Of a stretch of DNA of 62,213 nucleotides, positions 31,838-39,806 are shown piece by piece. The stretch is from CBDCEG01 sp965215775 (lineage in GTDB: Bacteria; Pseudomonadota; Gammaproteobacteria; Cardiobacteriales; Ostreibacteriaceae). A model generated the notes under the pieces. It did not search any database and was not told the DNA's origin. It worked only from the letters and a program-made list of their open reading frames with translations. Position 1 is the stretch's first letter; each line of letters begins with the position of its first letter. The stretch covers positions 1-62,213 of the forward strand of contig CBDCEG010000032.1 of the NCBI GenBank assembly GCA_965215775.1, given 5' to 3'. The translations under genes were made by a program, and so were the position numbers.

Positions 31838-32407
31838 CTATATTTCCATTAAATCTTTTTCTTTTGCTGCAACTGAAACATCAATTTTTTTGATAAACTC
31901 ATCTGTTATTGTTTGAATTTCTCCTTCAGCTTGTCTCTCTTCGTCTTCTGAAATTTCTTTATCAGTTAATAAGTTTTTGAACTTTCCATTTGCATCACGG
32001 CGGATATTTCTAATTGCTATTTTTGCATTTTCGCCTTCAGATCTAACAACTTTGGTTAAGTCTTTTCTTCTCTCTTCGGTAAGAGGTGGCATATTTATAC
32101 GAATAACTTCACCAGCAGAAGTTGGAGTTAGTCCTAGGTCTGAATTTATTATTGCTTTTTCAATAATTGGAGCCATTGTTTTGTCCCAAACTTGAATTGA
32201 TAAAGTTCTAGCATCTGAATTACTTACATTTGCAGCTTGCCCAATAGGAACTTCAGAACCATAAAAATCAACAGTTATGTGATCAAGTAAGCTTGGGTGA
32301 GCGCGTCCTGTTCTAACTCTTGTTAGCTCTGTTGCTAATGATTCTAAAGATTTTTCCATTCTTAGCTTTGTATCTTTTTTTATAGTTTGTATCACTTTTG
32401 ACTCCAA
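31838..32407 (-). CDS. frr: Ribosome recycling factor
   Basis: 189 residues (E. coli 185). RRF family features include MEKSLESLATELTRVRTGRA near the N-terminus, IRINMPPLTEERRKDLTKVV in the middle and EIQTITDEFIKKID at the C-terminus. With EF-G it splits the post-termination ribosome. It is followed directly by uppS, a conserved pairing. Confidence 0.97.
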   Translation of the reverse strand: MESKVIQTIKKDTKLRMEKSLESLATELTRVRTGRAHPSLLDHITVDFYGSEVPIGQAANVSNSDARTLSIQVWDKTMAPIIEKAIINSDLGLTPTSAGEVIRINMPPLTEERRKDLTKVVRSEGENAKIAIRNIRRDANGKFKNLLTDKEISEDEERQAEGEIQTITDEFIKKIDVSVAAKEKDLMEI

Positions 32408-32467
32408 TAAATTTGAATTTTAAATACTAAATTTTACACTAAATAAGCTTGAACTTATCTATTATTT

Positions 32468-33376
32468 TTATTTTTTCTTCTTTGCTTTGGGATAGATTCT
32501 TTTTTCGCCATTTGGTTTTGTTTTAAATCGTCTATGCACCCAGTAATATTGTTCCTCAGCCCCTATTATTAGATTTTCAACTGATTTATTCATTGCTTTT
32601 GCAGCTAATTCATTAGTTTGCATATCCTCTGCTGAAATTGGTTTTAACATTCTTACTGTGTATCCTTTTGTGGTTCTAATTGTTGTGATTGGTATAACTA
32701 CAGCATTTGTTTTCTTTGCAAGTTTGGCGTAAAGAGTTAGAGTTGAGGCACAAACTCCAAAAAATGGGGCAAAATAAGAGCCTTTATCTCTACCAAAATC
32801 TTGATCAGCTGCATACCAAACAAGACCTTTATTATTTAAAACTTGAATTAGTTGTTTTATATTATTTTTATCAATAAGGTTATTTGCATATTGTTTTCTT
32901 GATTTATTGATTATATATTCAAGAGTTTTATTTTTAACAGGTTTATAGACTAAACTAACTTTATGTTTTCTTGAAAATAATGGCAAAGCTATTTCTAAAC
33001 TGGTTGAATGAGCTCCCAAAAGTATAATTGGTCTATTCTCATTTATTGCTTTTTCAACAAACTCATAACCTTCAAATTCACAGTTTATTTTATTAATTCT
33101 AAACTGTGGCATAAACCAACTGATTAAAGCTTCAAAAATACCTTTTCCCAAAGAAATAATATGTTTTTCATATATTGGTTTCCAGTCTTTTTCATTATCT
33201 CCAAAACATAGTTTTATATTAGTTTTGGCAATTAAAAGTCTGTTTTTCACTATGTATTTGAAAGATTTGGAAAATAACCCTCCTAAAGCTATTAAAGCAC
33301 CATAAGGAAGAATATTTACAATAATCCATAAGAATATAATTGGAATCCAGCTAATTAGATTTTTTAATTTAATCAA
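32468..33376 (-). CDS. Lipid A acyltransferase of the LpxL/HtrB family
   Basis: 302 residues. An N-terminal membrane helix (WIPIIFLWIIVNILPYGALI, about 10-29) is followed by the acyltransferase HxxxxE-type motif GAHSTSLEIA (about 121-130) and WYAADQDFGRDKGSYFAPFFG, typical of LpxL/LpxM. It transfers a secondary acyl chain to the lipid A precursor on the inner membrane. The reading frame starts at a TTG with no clear ribosome binding site, so the start is uncertain. LpxL or LpxM cannot be separated from the sequence alone. Confidence 0.88.
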   Translation of the reverse strand: MIKLKNLISWIPIIFLWIIVNILPYGALIALGGLFSKSFKYIVKNRLLIAKTNIKLCFGDNEKDWKPIYEKHIISLGKGIFEALISWFMPQFRINKINCEFEGYEFVEKAINENRPIILLGAHSTSLEIALPLFSRKHKVSLVYKPVKNKTLEYIINKSRKQYANNLIDKNNIKQLIQVLNNKGLVWYAADQDFGRDKGSYFAPFFGVCASTLTLYAKLAKKTNAVVIPITTIRTTKGYTVRMLKPISAEDMQTNELAAKAMNKSVENLIIGAEEQYYWVHRRFKTKPNGEKRIYPKAKKKK

Positions 33377-33456
33377 AACAATATATAAGGCAATAAAAAC
33401 TTACATTATAATGGTTATTTAAACTTAAAGTAAACCAAATAAAAAAGGTAAATAAA

Positions 33457-33969
33457 ATGAATAAATATATTGCGTTAATTCCTTTGGCAGGTCTTATATC
33501 TTGTGCAACTCCAATTAGAAATATAACTGATAATTACACACTTTATCCAAAAAATAAAAAAGCTGAAAAGTGGGGTGTAATCAGATATACAAAACAATAC
33601 AAATCTAATATGCAAGACAATAAAGTTGCAATAGAGCTTCCAAATAAAGAAATTATAAAAGGTCAAGTTACTTATATTATTCAAGATAAAACAAAAACTA
33701 GCTACAATGTTTGGGATAATGTTTCTTTTGGATTTGGAGTTGGTGGTGGAAGTCGTTATAGCCACTTTGGTTATGGGGTAACCGTTGCACCAAGAACAAC
33801 TACTATAAAATCAAATACAGTTCCTTTTAAGTTAGATGGATTTGGTAGAAAAACAGGAATGAGCTGTTCTGGAATTTATAATCGTCATCAAAAAAATGGA
33901 ACTTTATCCTGCGACCTTACAAATGGTATGAAATACGAAGGTCATCTTAGAAAATTTATCGTAAAATAA
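33457..33969 (+). CDS. Small lipoprotein of unknown function
   Basis: 170 residues. Signal ALIPLAGLISC with lipobox Cys at about 16. The mature part contains a glycine-rich aromatic patch (GFGVGGGSRYSHFGYGV, about 92-108) that could lie at the membrane, and ends with MSCSGIYNRHQKNGTLSCDL, with two further cysteines. Only 9 bases separate it from the next gene, also a lipoprotein, so they probably act together. I recognise no family. Confidence 0.75.
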   Translation: MNKYIALIPLAGLISCATPIRNITDNYTLYPKNKKAEKWGVIRYTKQYKSNMQDNKVAIELPNKEIIKGQVTYIIQDKTKTSYNVWDNVSFGFGVGGGSRYSHFGYGVTVAPRTTTIKSNTVPFKLDGFGRKTGMSCSGIYNRHQKNGTLSCDLTNGMKYEGHLRKFIVK

Positions 33970-33978
33970 AATAAAACT

Positions 33979-35085
33979 ATGAAAAAAAATAAAATAATAA
34001 AACTAATATCTTTAATAGCTATAATTTCTCTAATAAGCTGTTCTACTAAGTTTGTTGATGAAGATATAACTAATAAAAATGATTGTAAAGCTGATAAAAA
34101 CTATTGGTATAAAAATAAATGTTGGTTAGATTTTGAAGATAAAGGAGTTTTGAAATCTGAAATTGATAACCTTGTGAAAAAACAAATGAAAATCATTAAT
34201 AGAACTAAAATTAAAATCAATAATAAACAATATCCTTTACTATCTTTTTTCCCTTTGGAAGAAGATGATAAAGTTATTTTTTTGGCAGTTTATAAAATAA
34301 ATGGTTTATATAAAACAATATTAATTCCAGTTGAAGAAGATATTGCAGAAAATAAAAACATAAAGGCTACGGCTATTTTGTTTGATGCGAATGTTATGAA
34401 TGAAGGTTTACACAATCTAAAGCCATCTCAAACAGGAGTGGTAGATATAAATATTATTGATATTGAAAAGTTGAATGTTAATTTTAGTGGAACTCTAACT
34501 TCTTTAACAAAAACACCAGCTACCAAAGTTAATTTTAGTTTCACACCAAATGAAGCTATAACAGGAGCAGGAACAAGTATATTAGAAATAAAAGGAAAAG
34601 AAGCTTATTTATCAGGAGATTTAGGAACTATAACTTACGCTCAGATTAAAGGCTTAATTAAAAACCATAAAGAAGTTAAAACACTAGTTCTAACCAAAAT
34701 ATCTGGCTCTGTAAATGACGAAGTTAATATGCACACAGGACGGTTAGTTAGAGAAAGTGGTCTAAATACTAAAGTTTTAGCTACAAGTGATATTGCTTCA
34801 GGAGGAGTAGATTTATTTACAGCGGGAAATGTAAGAATAGTTGAAAAAGGTGCGAAAATAGGTGTTCACTCTTGGTGCTGTGTTAATGAAAAAGGTGCAA
34901 GTAAAATTCCCAAAGATCACCCAGCTCACAAATACCAACTTGAGTATTTTAAAATGACATTAGGTCTAAAAGGAGAAAGTTTTTACTTTTATACATTAAA
35001 TGCTTCTGACTTTGAAGATGTTCATTATATGTCTGATAATGAAATTAAAAACTGGGAAATCGCAACACAATTTATTGAGAAGTAA
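33979..35085 (+). CDS. Lipoprotein with ClpP/crotonase-like protease fold
   Basis: 368 residues. Lipoprotein signal LIAIISLISC (Cys about 21). The C-terminal 170 residues follow the pattern of secreted ClpP-like proteins: AYLSGDLGTITYAQIKGLI, LVLTKISGSVNDEV (oxyanion-loop position), DIASGGVDLFTAGNVRIVE (Ser in the ASGG position of the catalytic serine) and AKIGVHSWC (candidate His). The usual S-A-C motif is replaced by ASGG, so activity is uncertain. It is probably an operon with the preceding lipoprotein and ends before a strong terminator. Substrate unknown. Confidence 0.65.
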   Translation: MKKNKIIKLISLIAIISLISCSTKFVDEDITNKNDCKADKNYWYKNKCWLDFEDKGVLKSEIDNLVKKQMKIINRTKIKINNKQYPLLSFFPLEEDDKVIFLAVYKINGLYKTILIPVEEDIAENKNIKATAILFDANVMNEGLHNLKPSQTGVVDINIIDIEKLNVNFSGTLTSLTKTPATKVNFSFTPNEAITGAGTSILEIKGKEAYLSGDLGTITYAQIKGLIKNHKEVKTLVLTKISGSVNDEVNMHTGRLVRESGLNTKVLATSDIASGGVDLFTAGNVRIVEKGAKIGVHSWCCVNEKGASKIPKDHPAHKYQLEYFKMTLGLKGESFYFYTLNASDFEDVHYMSDNEIKNWEIATQFIEK

Positions 35086-35150
35086 AATATTTTTTAAGAA
35101 AGAAAAAAGAAGTGAATAGGAAAAATATAAAACAAAAAGATATACTTTAT

Positions 35151-35190
35151 AAAAAAAGGGCTGTTAATAAGTATTAACCGCCCTTTTTTT
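35151..35190 (+). terminator. Bidirectional terminator between the lipoprotein pair and rluC
   Basis: A7, GGGCTGTTAATA, short loop, TATTAACCGCCC, T7. A near-perfect hairpin flanked by A- and T-runs that can serve both converging transcripts. Confidence 0.9.
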
Positions 35191-35225
35191 ATAAATATGT
35201 TTTAACTAATATTAAACAATTATTA

Positions 35226-36185
35226 TTAACCATTCTTATCAATAAACTCTTGTAAATCTTTAGGTAAGTTTGCGGAAATATGAATAGTTTCATCAAAAGC
35301 CTTAAATTTAATAATATGTGAATGCAAGAAAATTCTATTTAAACCGCGTTGTTTCAAGGCTCTATTCCACCTAAAATCACCATATTTATCATCCATGGCA
35401 ACTGGATATTTACTTAATGCACAATGCACTCTTATTTGATGAGTTCGTCCTGTTTTTAGAATGGCTTGCATTAGTGTTGTTTTCTTATAAGTTTCAAAAG
35501 TTGTAAATACTGTTATTGCTTCTTTTTCACCACCTTGCTCAACTCTCTCAAAAAAATTATTTTTACTGGAGTCTTGTTGTTTTTCAATTGGTGCATCAAC
35601 GGTAAAATCATTTGCTTGCCAGCTACCTTTTACCAAAACTAAATATTGTTTGTGAATTTTATTTGTTTTTGAAAGATATTGAAATTCTTTTAAACCATCT
35701 CTTGAATTTGCAAAAACCAAACAGCCAGAAGTATCTTTATCAAGCCTATGACAAAGTTCCCAACCTTGGTTTGGAAATGCTTTTGCAACAATATCAATTA
35801 TTCCAAAACTATTTTTTGTTCCAGAATGAACTGCAATTCCAGCTGGTTTATCTATGATTAAGAAATTTTTATCTTCGTATAAAACTGCATCTTTTATTAA
35901 ATTTTGAACCTTTGGTGGAATAAAGACATCTTGTTTTTCATTAATCGTTATTGGTGGAACTCTAAGAATATCACCAGCTTTTATTTTACTTTCGGGTTTT
36001 ACGCGTTTTTTATTTAACCTAACTTCTCCTTTTCTAATTATTTTATAAAGTTTAGATTTTGGAATTCCTGGTAATAATTTACGCAAATAATTATCTATTC
36101 TTTGCCCATCTGCATTTTCCTCAACGGTTAAATGCCTAACTCCAAAGCCTTGGGTTTTATTTTCTGATTGTGTTTTTTGGTTCAT
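35226..36185 (-). CDS. rluC: 23S rRNA pseudouridine synthase RluC
   Basis: 319 residues. An N-terminal S4 RNA-binding domain (RIDNYLRKLLPGIPKSKLYK, about 29-48) is followed by the RluA-family catalytic domain with WELCHRLDKDTSGCLVFANS (catalytic Asp in HRLDKDTSG, about 142-150) and LKTGRTHQIRVHCA. In E. coli RluC modifies U955, U2504 and U2580. The S4 domain and length fit RluC (or RluD) rather than RluA; RluC is preferred from overall similarity. It stands alone between a terminator and nirS. Confidence 0.9.
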   Translation of the reverse strand: MNQKTQSENKTQGFGVRHLTVEENADGQRIDNYLRKLLPGIPKSKLYKIIRKGEVRLNKKRVKPESKIKAGDILRVPPITINEKQDVFIPPKVQNLIKDAVLYEDKNFLIIDKPAGIAVHSGTKNSFGIIDIVAKAFPNQGWELCHRLDKDTSGCLVFANSRDGLKEFQYLSKTNKIHKQYLVLVKGSWQANDFTVDAPIEKQQDSSKNNFFERVEQGGEKEAITVFTTFETYKKTTLMQAILKTGRTHQIRVHCALSKYPVAMDDKYGDFRWNRALKQRGLNRIFLHSHIIKFKAFDETIHISANLPKDLQEFIDKNG

Positions 36186-36301
36186 TTTGTTTAATTTTAT
36201 TTAGTTTTAATTAATTTTTAAGTACTCTAGTTTAACAAAAAAACTAATTTTTAATACAACCAAGAATTACAAAGAATAAAAACCACAATAAAAATGATTA
36301 T

Positions 36302-36342
36302 TTGACATTCATCAAGGTTATAAATTACCCCACAAGGATAAT
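36302..36342 (+). promoter_or_regulatory. FNR/DNR-type promoter of nirS
   Basis: TTGAC-ATTC-ATCAA (36302-36315) differs by one base from the FNR consensus TTGAT-N4-ATCAA. A -10-like GATAAT lies at 36337-36342, so the site would be centred near -41.5 from a start at about 36350, the position used for class II activation. AGAGGAATTATT precedes the gene. Confidence 0.78.
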
Positions 36343-36396
36343 CTTTTTATCAGTAACTTTTATTGATTTTATTTTTTTATTTAAAGAGGAATTATT

Positions 36397-38028
36397 ATGA
36401 AACTACTAAAAACTGCTCTATCAATTGGGCTATTATTAAGTATGACATCAAATAGTTTTGCAGCCGATACAACAGCTCCTTCTATGACAGAAGATGAGAT
36501 GAAAATGGCTAAAAAAATCTACTTTGAGCGTTGTGCAGGTTGTCATGGGATACTTAGAAAAGGTGCTACAGGGAAACCATTAACACCAGATCTTACAAAC
36601 AAATTAGGTGTTGATTACTTAAAAGCAATCATCACAACAGGAACTCCTGCAGGTATGCCTAATTGGGGAACTAACGGCGATTTAACAGAAAAAGAAGTTG
36701 ATATGATGGCAAGATATATCATGCAAGAACCAGCTATTCCACCAGAATGGGGTATGCCTGAAATGAAAAAAAGTTGGAAAGTTATAGTTCCTGTTGATAA
36801 ACGCCCAACTAAGCAAATGAATAAAATTAATTTAGAAAATATATTTGCTGTAACTTTGCGTGATTCGGGAGAAATAGCTCTTATAAATGGCGATACTAAA
36901 CAAATTGAAGAAGTTATCAAAACTGGTTATGCAGTTCATATCACTAGAGTTTCAGCTTCAGGAAGATACTTATATGTAATTGGTCGTGATGCTAGACTAA
37001 ATCTAATTGATTTATGGATGGAGCACCCAAATAATGTTGCAGAACTTAAAATTGGTTTAGAAGCTCGTTCGGTTGAAACTTCTAAATACAAAGGTTTTGA
37101 AGATAAATATGCAATTGCAGGGTCATACTGGCCACCACAATATGTAATTATGGACGGTGATACGCTAGAGCCTAGAAAAATAGTTTCTACTCGTGGCGTA
37201 ACAGTTGATACTCAAGAATATCATCCTGAGCCTAGAGTTGCTGCAATTGTTGCATCTCATCAGCACCCAGAATTTATTGTAAATATCAAAGAAACAGGTA
37301 AAGTTTTATTGGTTAATTACGAAGATATTGACAATCTTTCTGTAACAACTATTGGAACAGCTAAGTTTTTACATGATGGTGGTTGGGATTCAACTCATCG
37401 TTATTTCTTAACGGCTGCTAACAAGTCTAATAAAATTGCAGTAATTGATTCAAAAGATCGTAAAAGAGTTGCACTTGTTGATGTTGGTAATATTCCTCAC
37501 CCTGGTCGTGGAGCTAACTTAATTGATCCAGAATTTGGACCAGTTTGGGCAACTTCTCACTTAGGCGACAATACTATTCAAATGATTGGAACAGATCCAC
37601 AAGGACACCCTGATCAAGCTTGGAAAGTTGTGCGTAAACTAAATGGTTTAGGTGGTGGTTCTTTATTTATTAAAACTCATCCAAAATCAACTCACCTTTA
37701 TGTTGATGCTCCTTTGAACCCTGATGTAAAACTTGCACATTCTGTTATTGTTTATAATGTTAAAAACTTTGACGAAAAACCAGTAATTATTGATATTGCA
37801 AAAATGGCAGGACTTGAAAAAGAAAAAAGTGCTAGAGTTGTTCAAGCTGAATTTAATGCAGCTGGTGATGAAGTTTGGTATTCAGTATGGAATGGTCTTG
37901 AAAAAGAATCAGCTATTGTTGTTTTAGATGACAAAACACTTAAACTGAAAAAAGTAATTAAAGATAAACGACTAATTACTCCAACAGGTAAGTTTAATGT
38001 TAAAAACACTATTGAAGATATTTATTAA
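36397..38028 (+). CDS. nirS: Cytochrome cd1 nitrite reductase NirS
   Basis: Periplasmic enzyme reducing nitrite to nitric oxide. 543 residues. Signal peptide about 1-22 (SNSFA/ADTT), then a cytochrome c domain with CAGCH (46-50) and a d1-heme beta-propeller. The propeller shows strongly conserved NirS segments: HDGGWDSTHRYFLTAAN, PHPGRGANL, GPVWATSHLGDN, GGGSLFIKTHP and TPTGKFNVKNT at the C-terminus. Those last motifs and the length separate it from NirN and NirF. None of the heme d1 synthesis genes (nirE, nirJ, nirDLGH, nirF) or nirC is nearby, so they must be elsewhere. Confidence 0.96.
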   Translation: MKLLKTALSIGLLLSMTSNSFAADTTAPSMTEDEMKMAKKIYFERCAGCHGILRKGATGKPLTPDLTNKLGVDYLKAIITTGTPAGMPNWGTNGDLTEKEVDMMARYIMQEPAIPPEWGMPEMKKSWKVIVPVDKRPTKQMNKINLENIFAVTLRDSGEIALINGDTKQIEEVIKTGYAVHITRVSASGRYLYVIGRDARLNLIDLWMEHPNNVAELKIGLEARSVETSKYKGFEDKYAIAGSYWPPQYVIMDGDTLEPRKIVSTRGVTVDTQEYHPEPRVAAIVASHQHPEFIVNIKETGKVLLVNYEDIDNLSVTTIGTAKFLHDGGWDSTHRYFLTAANKSNKIAVIDSKDRKRVALVDVGNIPHPGRGANLIDPEFGPVWATSHLGDNTIQMIGTDPQGHPDQAWKVVRKLNGLGGGSLFIKTHPKSTHLYVDAPLNPDVKLAHSVIVYNVKNFDEKPVIIDIAKMAGLEKEKSARVVQAEFNAAGDEVWYSVWNGLEKESAIVVLDDKTLKLKKVIKDKRLITPTGKFNVKNTIEDIY

Positions 38029-38084
38029 GTTTAAATTTATTTAAATAAACTATAAATTTTAAAATAGTTGTCTATTTTTTAGGC

Positions 38085-38123
38085 AAAAAGCCACTTTGGT
38101 TTTATACTGAAGTGGCTTTTTTA
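38085..38123 (+). terminator. Terminator after nirS
   Basis: AAAAAGCCACTTT, 12-base loop, AAGTGGCTTTTTT. GC-containing stem with T-run, 57 bases after the nirS stop codon. Confidence 0.88.
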
Positions 38124-38170
38124 TTACCTCAAAACAATTAATTAACCTAATAACAAATAATAATAAAGTA

Positions 38171-38545
38171 ATGATAAGTATAATAAAAACAATACTAAGT
38201 ATATTAAGCTTAAAATTCATTCATAAATCAACTGAGCAAATTGTTATTTTGGAATGTTACATCCATGGAACTAGATATTATGAATGCCAACGCTTAGTAA
38301 CTGAAAATAAATTACAGAAAAATGACCAACTAATATTAAAATTAGAGCCTGATAATGAATATGATGAATTTGCAATAAAGATTTATAATAGTAATAATGA
38401 AAAGCTAGGTTATATTCCAAAAAAACACAGCCAAGTTATAGCAAATATCATGCAAAAAAATAAAACTATTTATGCAATAATAAAACGAGTTGATAAAAAA
38501 GCTTGGGATCCTCTATTTATAAAAGTAATAATGGATAATAATTAA
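38171..38545 (+). CDS. HIRAN-domain protein
   Basis: 124 residues. A hydrophobic start (IIKTILSILSLKFIH) is followed by a HIRAN-like domain: CYIHGTRYYECQRLV, LKLEPDNEYDEFAIKIYN and KLGYIPKKHSQVIANIM match the pattern of the EPxNxYDxxAI and LGYIP segments. HIRAN domains bind damaged DNA or stalled forks, usually as part of SNF2 helicases, but short stand-alone copies are common in bacteria and their role is unclear. It follows the nirS terminator, so it needs its own promoter. Confidence 0.75.
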   Translation: MISIIKTILSILSLKFIHKSTEQIVILECYIHGTRYYECQRLVTENKLQKNDQLILKLEPDNEYDEFAIKIYNSNNEKLGYIPKKHSQVIANIMQKNKTIYAIIKRVDKKAWDPLFIKVIMDNN

Positions 38546-38655
38546 ATTAATAATAAGTATTACCTAATGAAAAAACAAAACATATTGAAAATAAGTAATT
38601 AATAAAGGACAATTATGGTGCAAATACTTTGCTTGCAAATATTATTAGCTAAACT

Positions 38656-38692
38656 AAAAAAAGGCTGGTTTCAATTAAGTAACCAGCCTTTT
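38656..38692 (-). terminator. Terminator after the ABC transporter operon (bidirectional)
   Basis: AAAAAAGGCTGGTT, loop, AACCAGCCTTTT. Placed 31 bases beyond the ATPase gene's stop codon on the minus strand and can also stop transcripts from the HIRAN gene. Confidence 0.88.
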
Positions 38693-38722
38693 CTATTTAT
38701 ATTTTAGATTATAAAAGACTTG

Positions 38723-39790
38723 TTAGTCTAAAATAGGGGCTACTCCAGTAGAGCAGATTGATACTTTAACTTCATCACCAATTTCAAACTCAGCATCTTT
38801 AATCGGCTGAACTACAAATATTTCACTACCTTTATAATCCAAATCATACTCAACTGCTGATCCTATATAAGCTTTTGATGTAACTTTGCAAGCTAAAGAA
38901 TTTTCAGTATCGTTTGTTATTGAAATTGCTTCAGGTCTAACTGCTATTTCAATATCTTTATTCAAAGGAATATTATCTAGTAAAAAATCTGGAACTATCT
39001 CAACGCCACCAATTATTAAAACTTTTTGTCCATCTTTATCTATGAGTTGACCATTTAAAATATTTGCATCTCCCATAAATGTAGCAACAAATTTAGATTC
39101 AGGGCGTAAATATAAATCTCTAGGGCTTCCTTGTTGTGCAATTATTCCATCTTTTACAACTACAACTTCATCAGAAACCGCCAAAGCTTCATCTTGATCG
39201 TGTGTTACATAAACTGAAGTTATTCCTAACTTTTGTTGTAAATTTTTGATATCTTCACGCATTTGACGGCGAAGCTTACTATCTAAGTTACTAAGTGGTT
39301 CATCAAATAACATAACTTTAGGCTCTAATATCAAAGCTCTTGCAACTGCAACCCTTTGTTGTTGTCCACCAGACATTTGATCAATAAATCTAGGTTGAAA
39401 ACCACTAAGCCCAACTGAGTCCAAAGCATCTTCAACTCTAGCTCTAACTTCTTCTTTTTCAAACCCTTGCATCTTTAAACCATAGCCAACATTTTGCCCA
39501 ACAGTCATATGTGGGAATAACGCATATGATTGAAAAACCATAGCAACATCACGACGACTAGCTGATAATACAGAAACATCTTCATCACCTAAAAACACCT
39601 TCCCAGAAGTTGGTAATTCTAATCCTGCAATTAATCTAAGAATTGTAGTTTTACCACATCCAGAAGGACCTAACAAAGTTGTAAGGCAACCTGGTTTTAT
39701 GTCTAAATTAATTCCTGGTAAAACAACATTATCACCAAATTGCTTTACAACATTAACTAACTGAACTTTACTTGCTTTTTGTTTATTCAT
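38723..39790 (-). CDS. ABC transporter ATPase (AfuC/FbpC type)
   Basis: 355 residues. Walker A GPSGCGKTT (about 41-49), Q-loop in MVFQSYALFP, signature MSGGQQQRVAVARAL (about 140-154), Walker B VMLFDEPLSNLD and the switch VYVTHDQDEAL. A C-terminal TOBE-like domain (about 250-355) is typical of the FbpC/AfuC/PotA group. It energises the 700-residue permease encoded 16 bases upstream. The family is often called ferric iron transport, but see the substrate-binding protein for doubts. Confidence 0.88.
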   Translation of the reverse strand: MNKQKASKVQLVNVVKQFGDNVVLPGINLDIKPGCLTTLLGPSGCGKTTILRLIAGLELPTSGKVFLGDEDVSVLSASRRDVAMVFQSYALFPHMTVGQNVGYGLKMQGFEKEEVRARVEDALDSVGLSGFQPRFIDQMSGGQQQRVAVARALILEPKVMLFDEPLSNLDSKLRRQMREDIKNLQQKLGITSVYVTHDQDEALAVSDEVVVVKDGIIAQQGSPRDLYLRPESKFVATFMGDANILNGQLIDKDGQKVLIIGGVEIVPDFLLDNIPLNKDIEIAVRPEAISITNDTENSLACKVTSKAYIGSAVEYDLDYKGSEIFVVQPIKDAEFEIGDEVKVSICSTGVAPILD

Positions 39791-39806
39791 AATATTTTTC
39801 CTTTTT

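Noticed and set aside
36397..38028. NirN or NirF instead of NirS
   Set aside because: The c-type heme CAGCH, full propeller motifs and C-terminal TPTGKFNV match catalytic NirS; NirF lacks the cytochrome domain.
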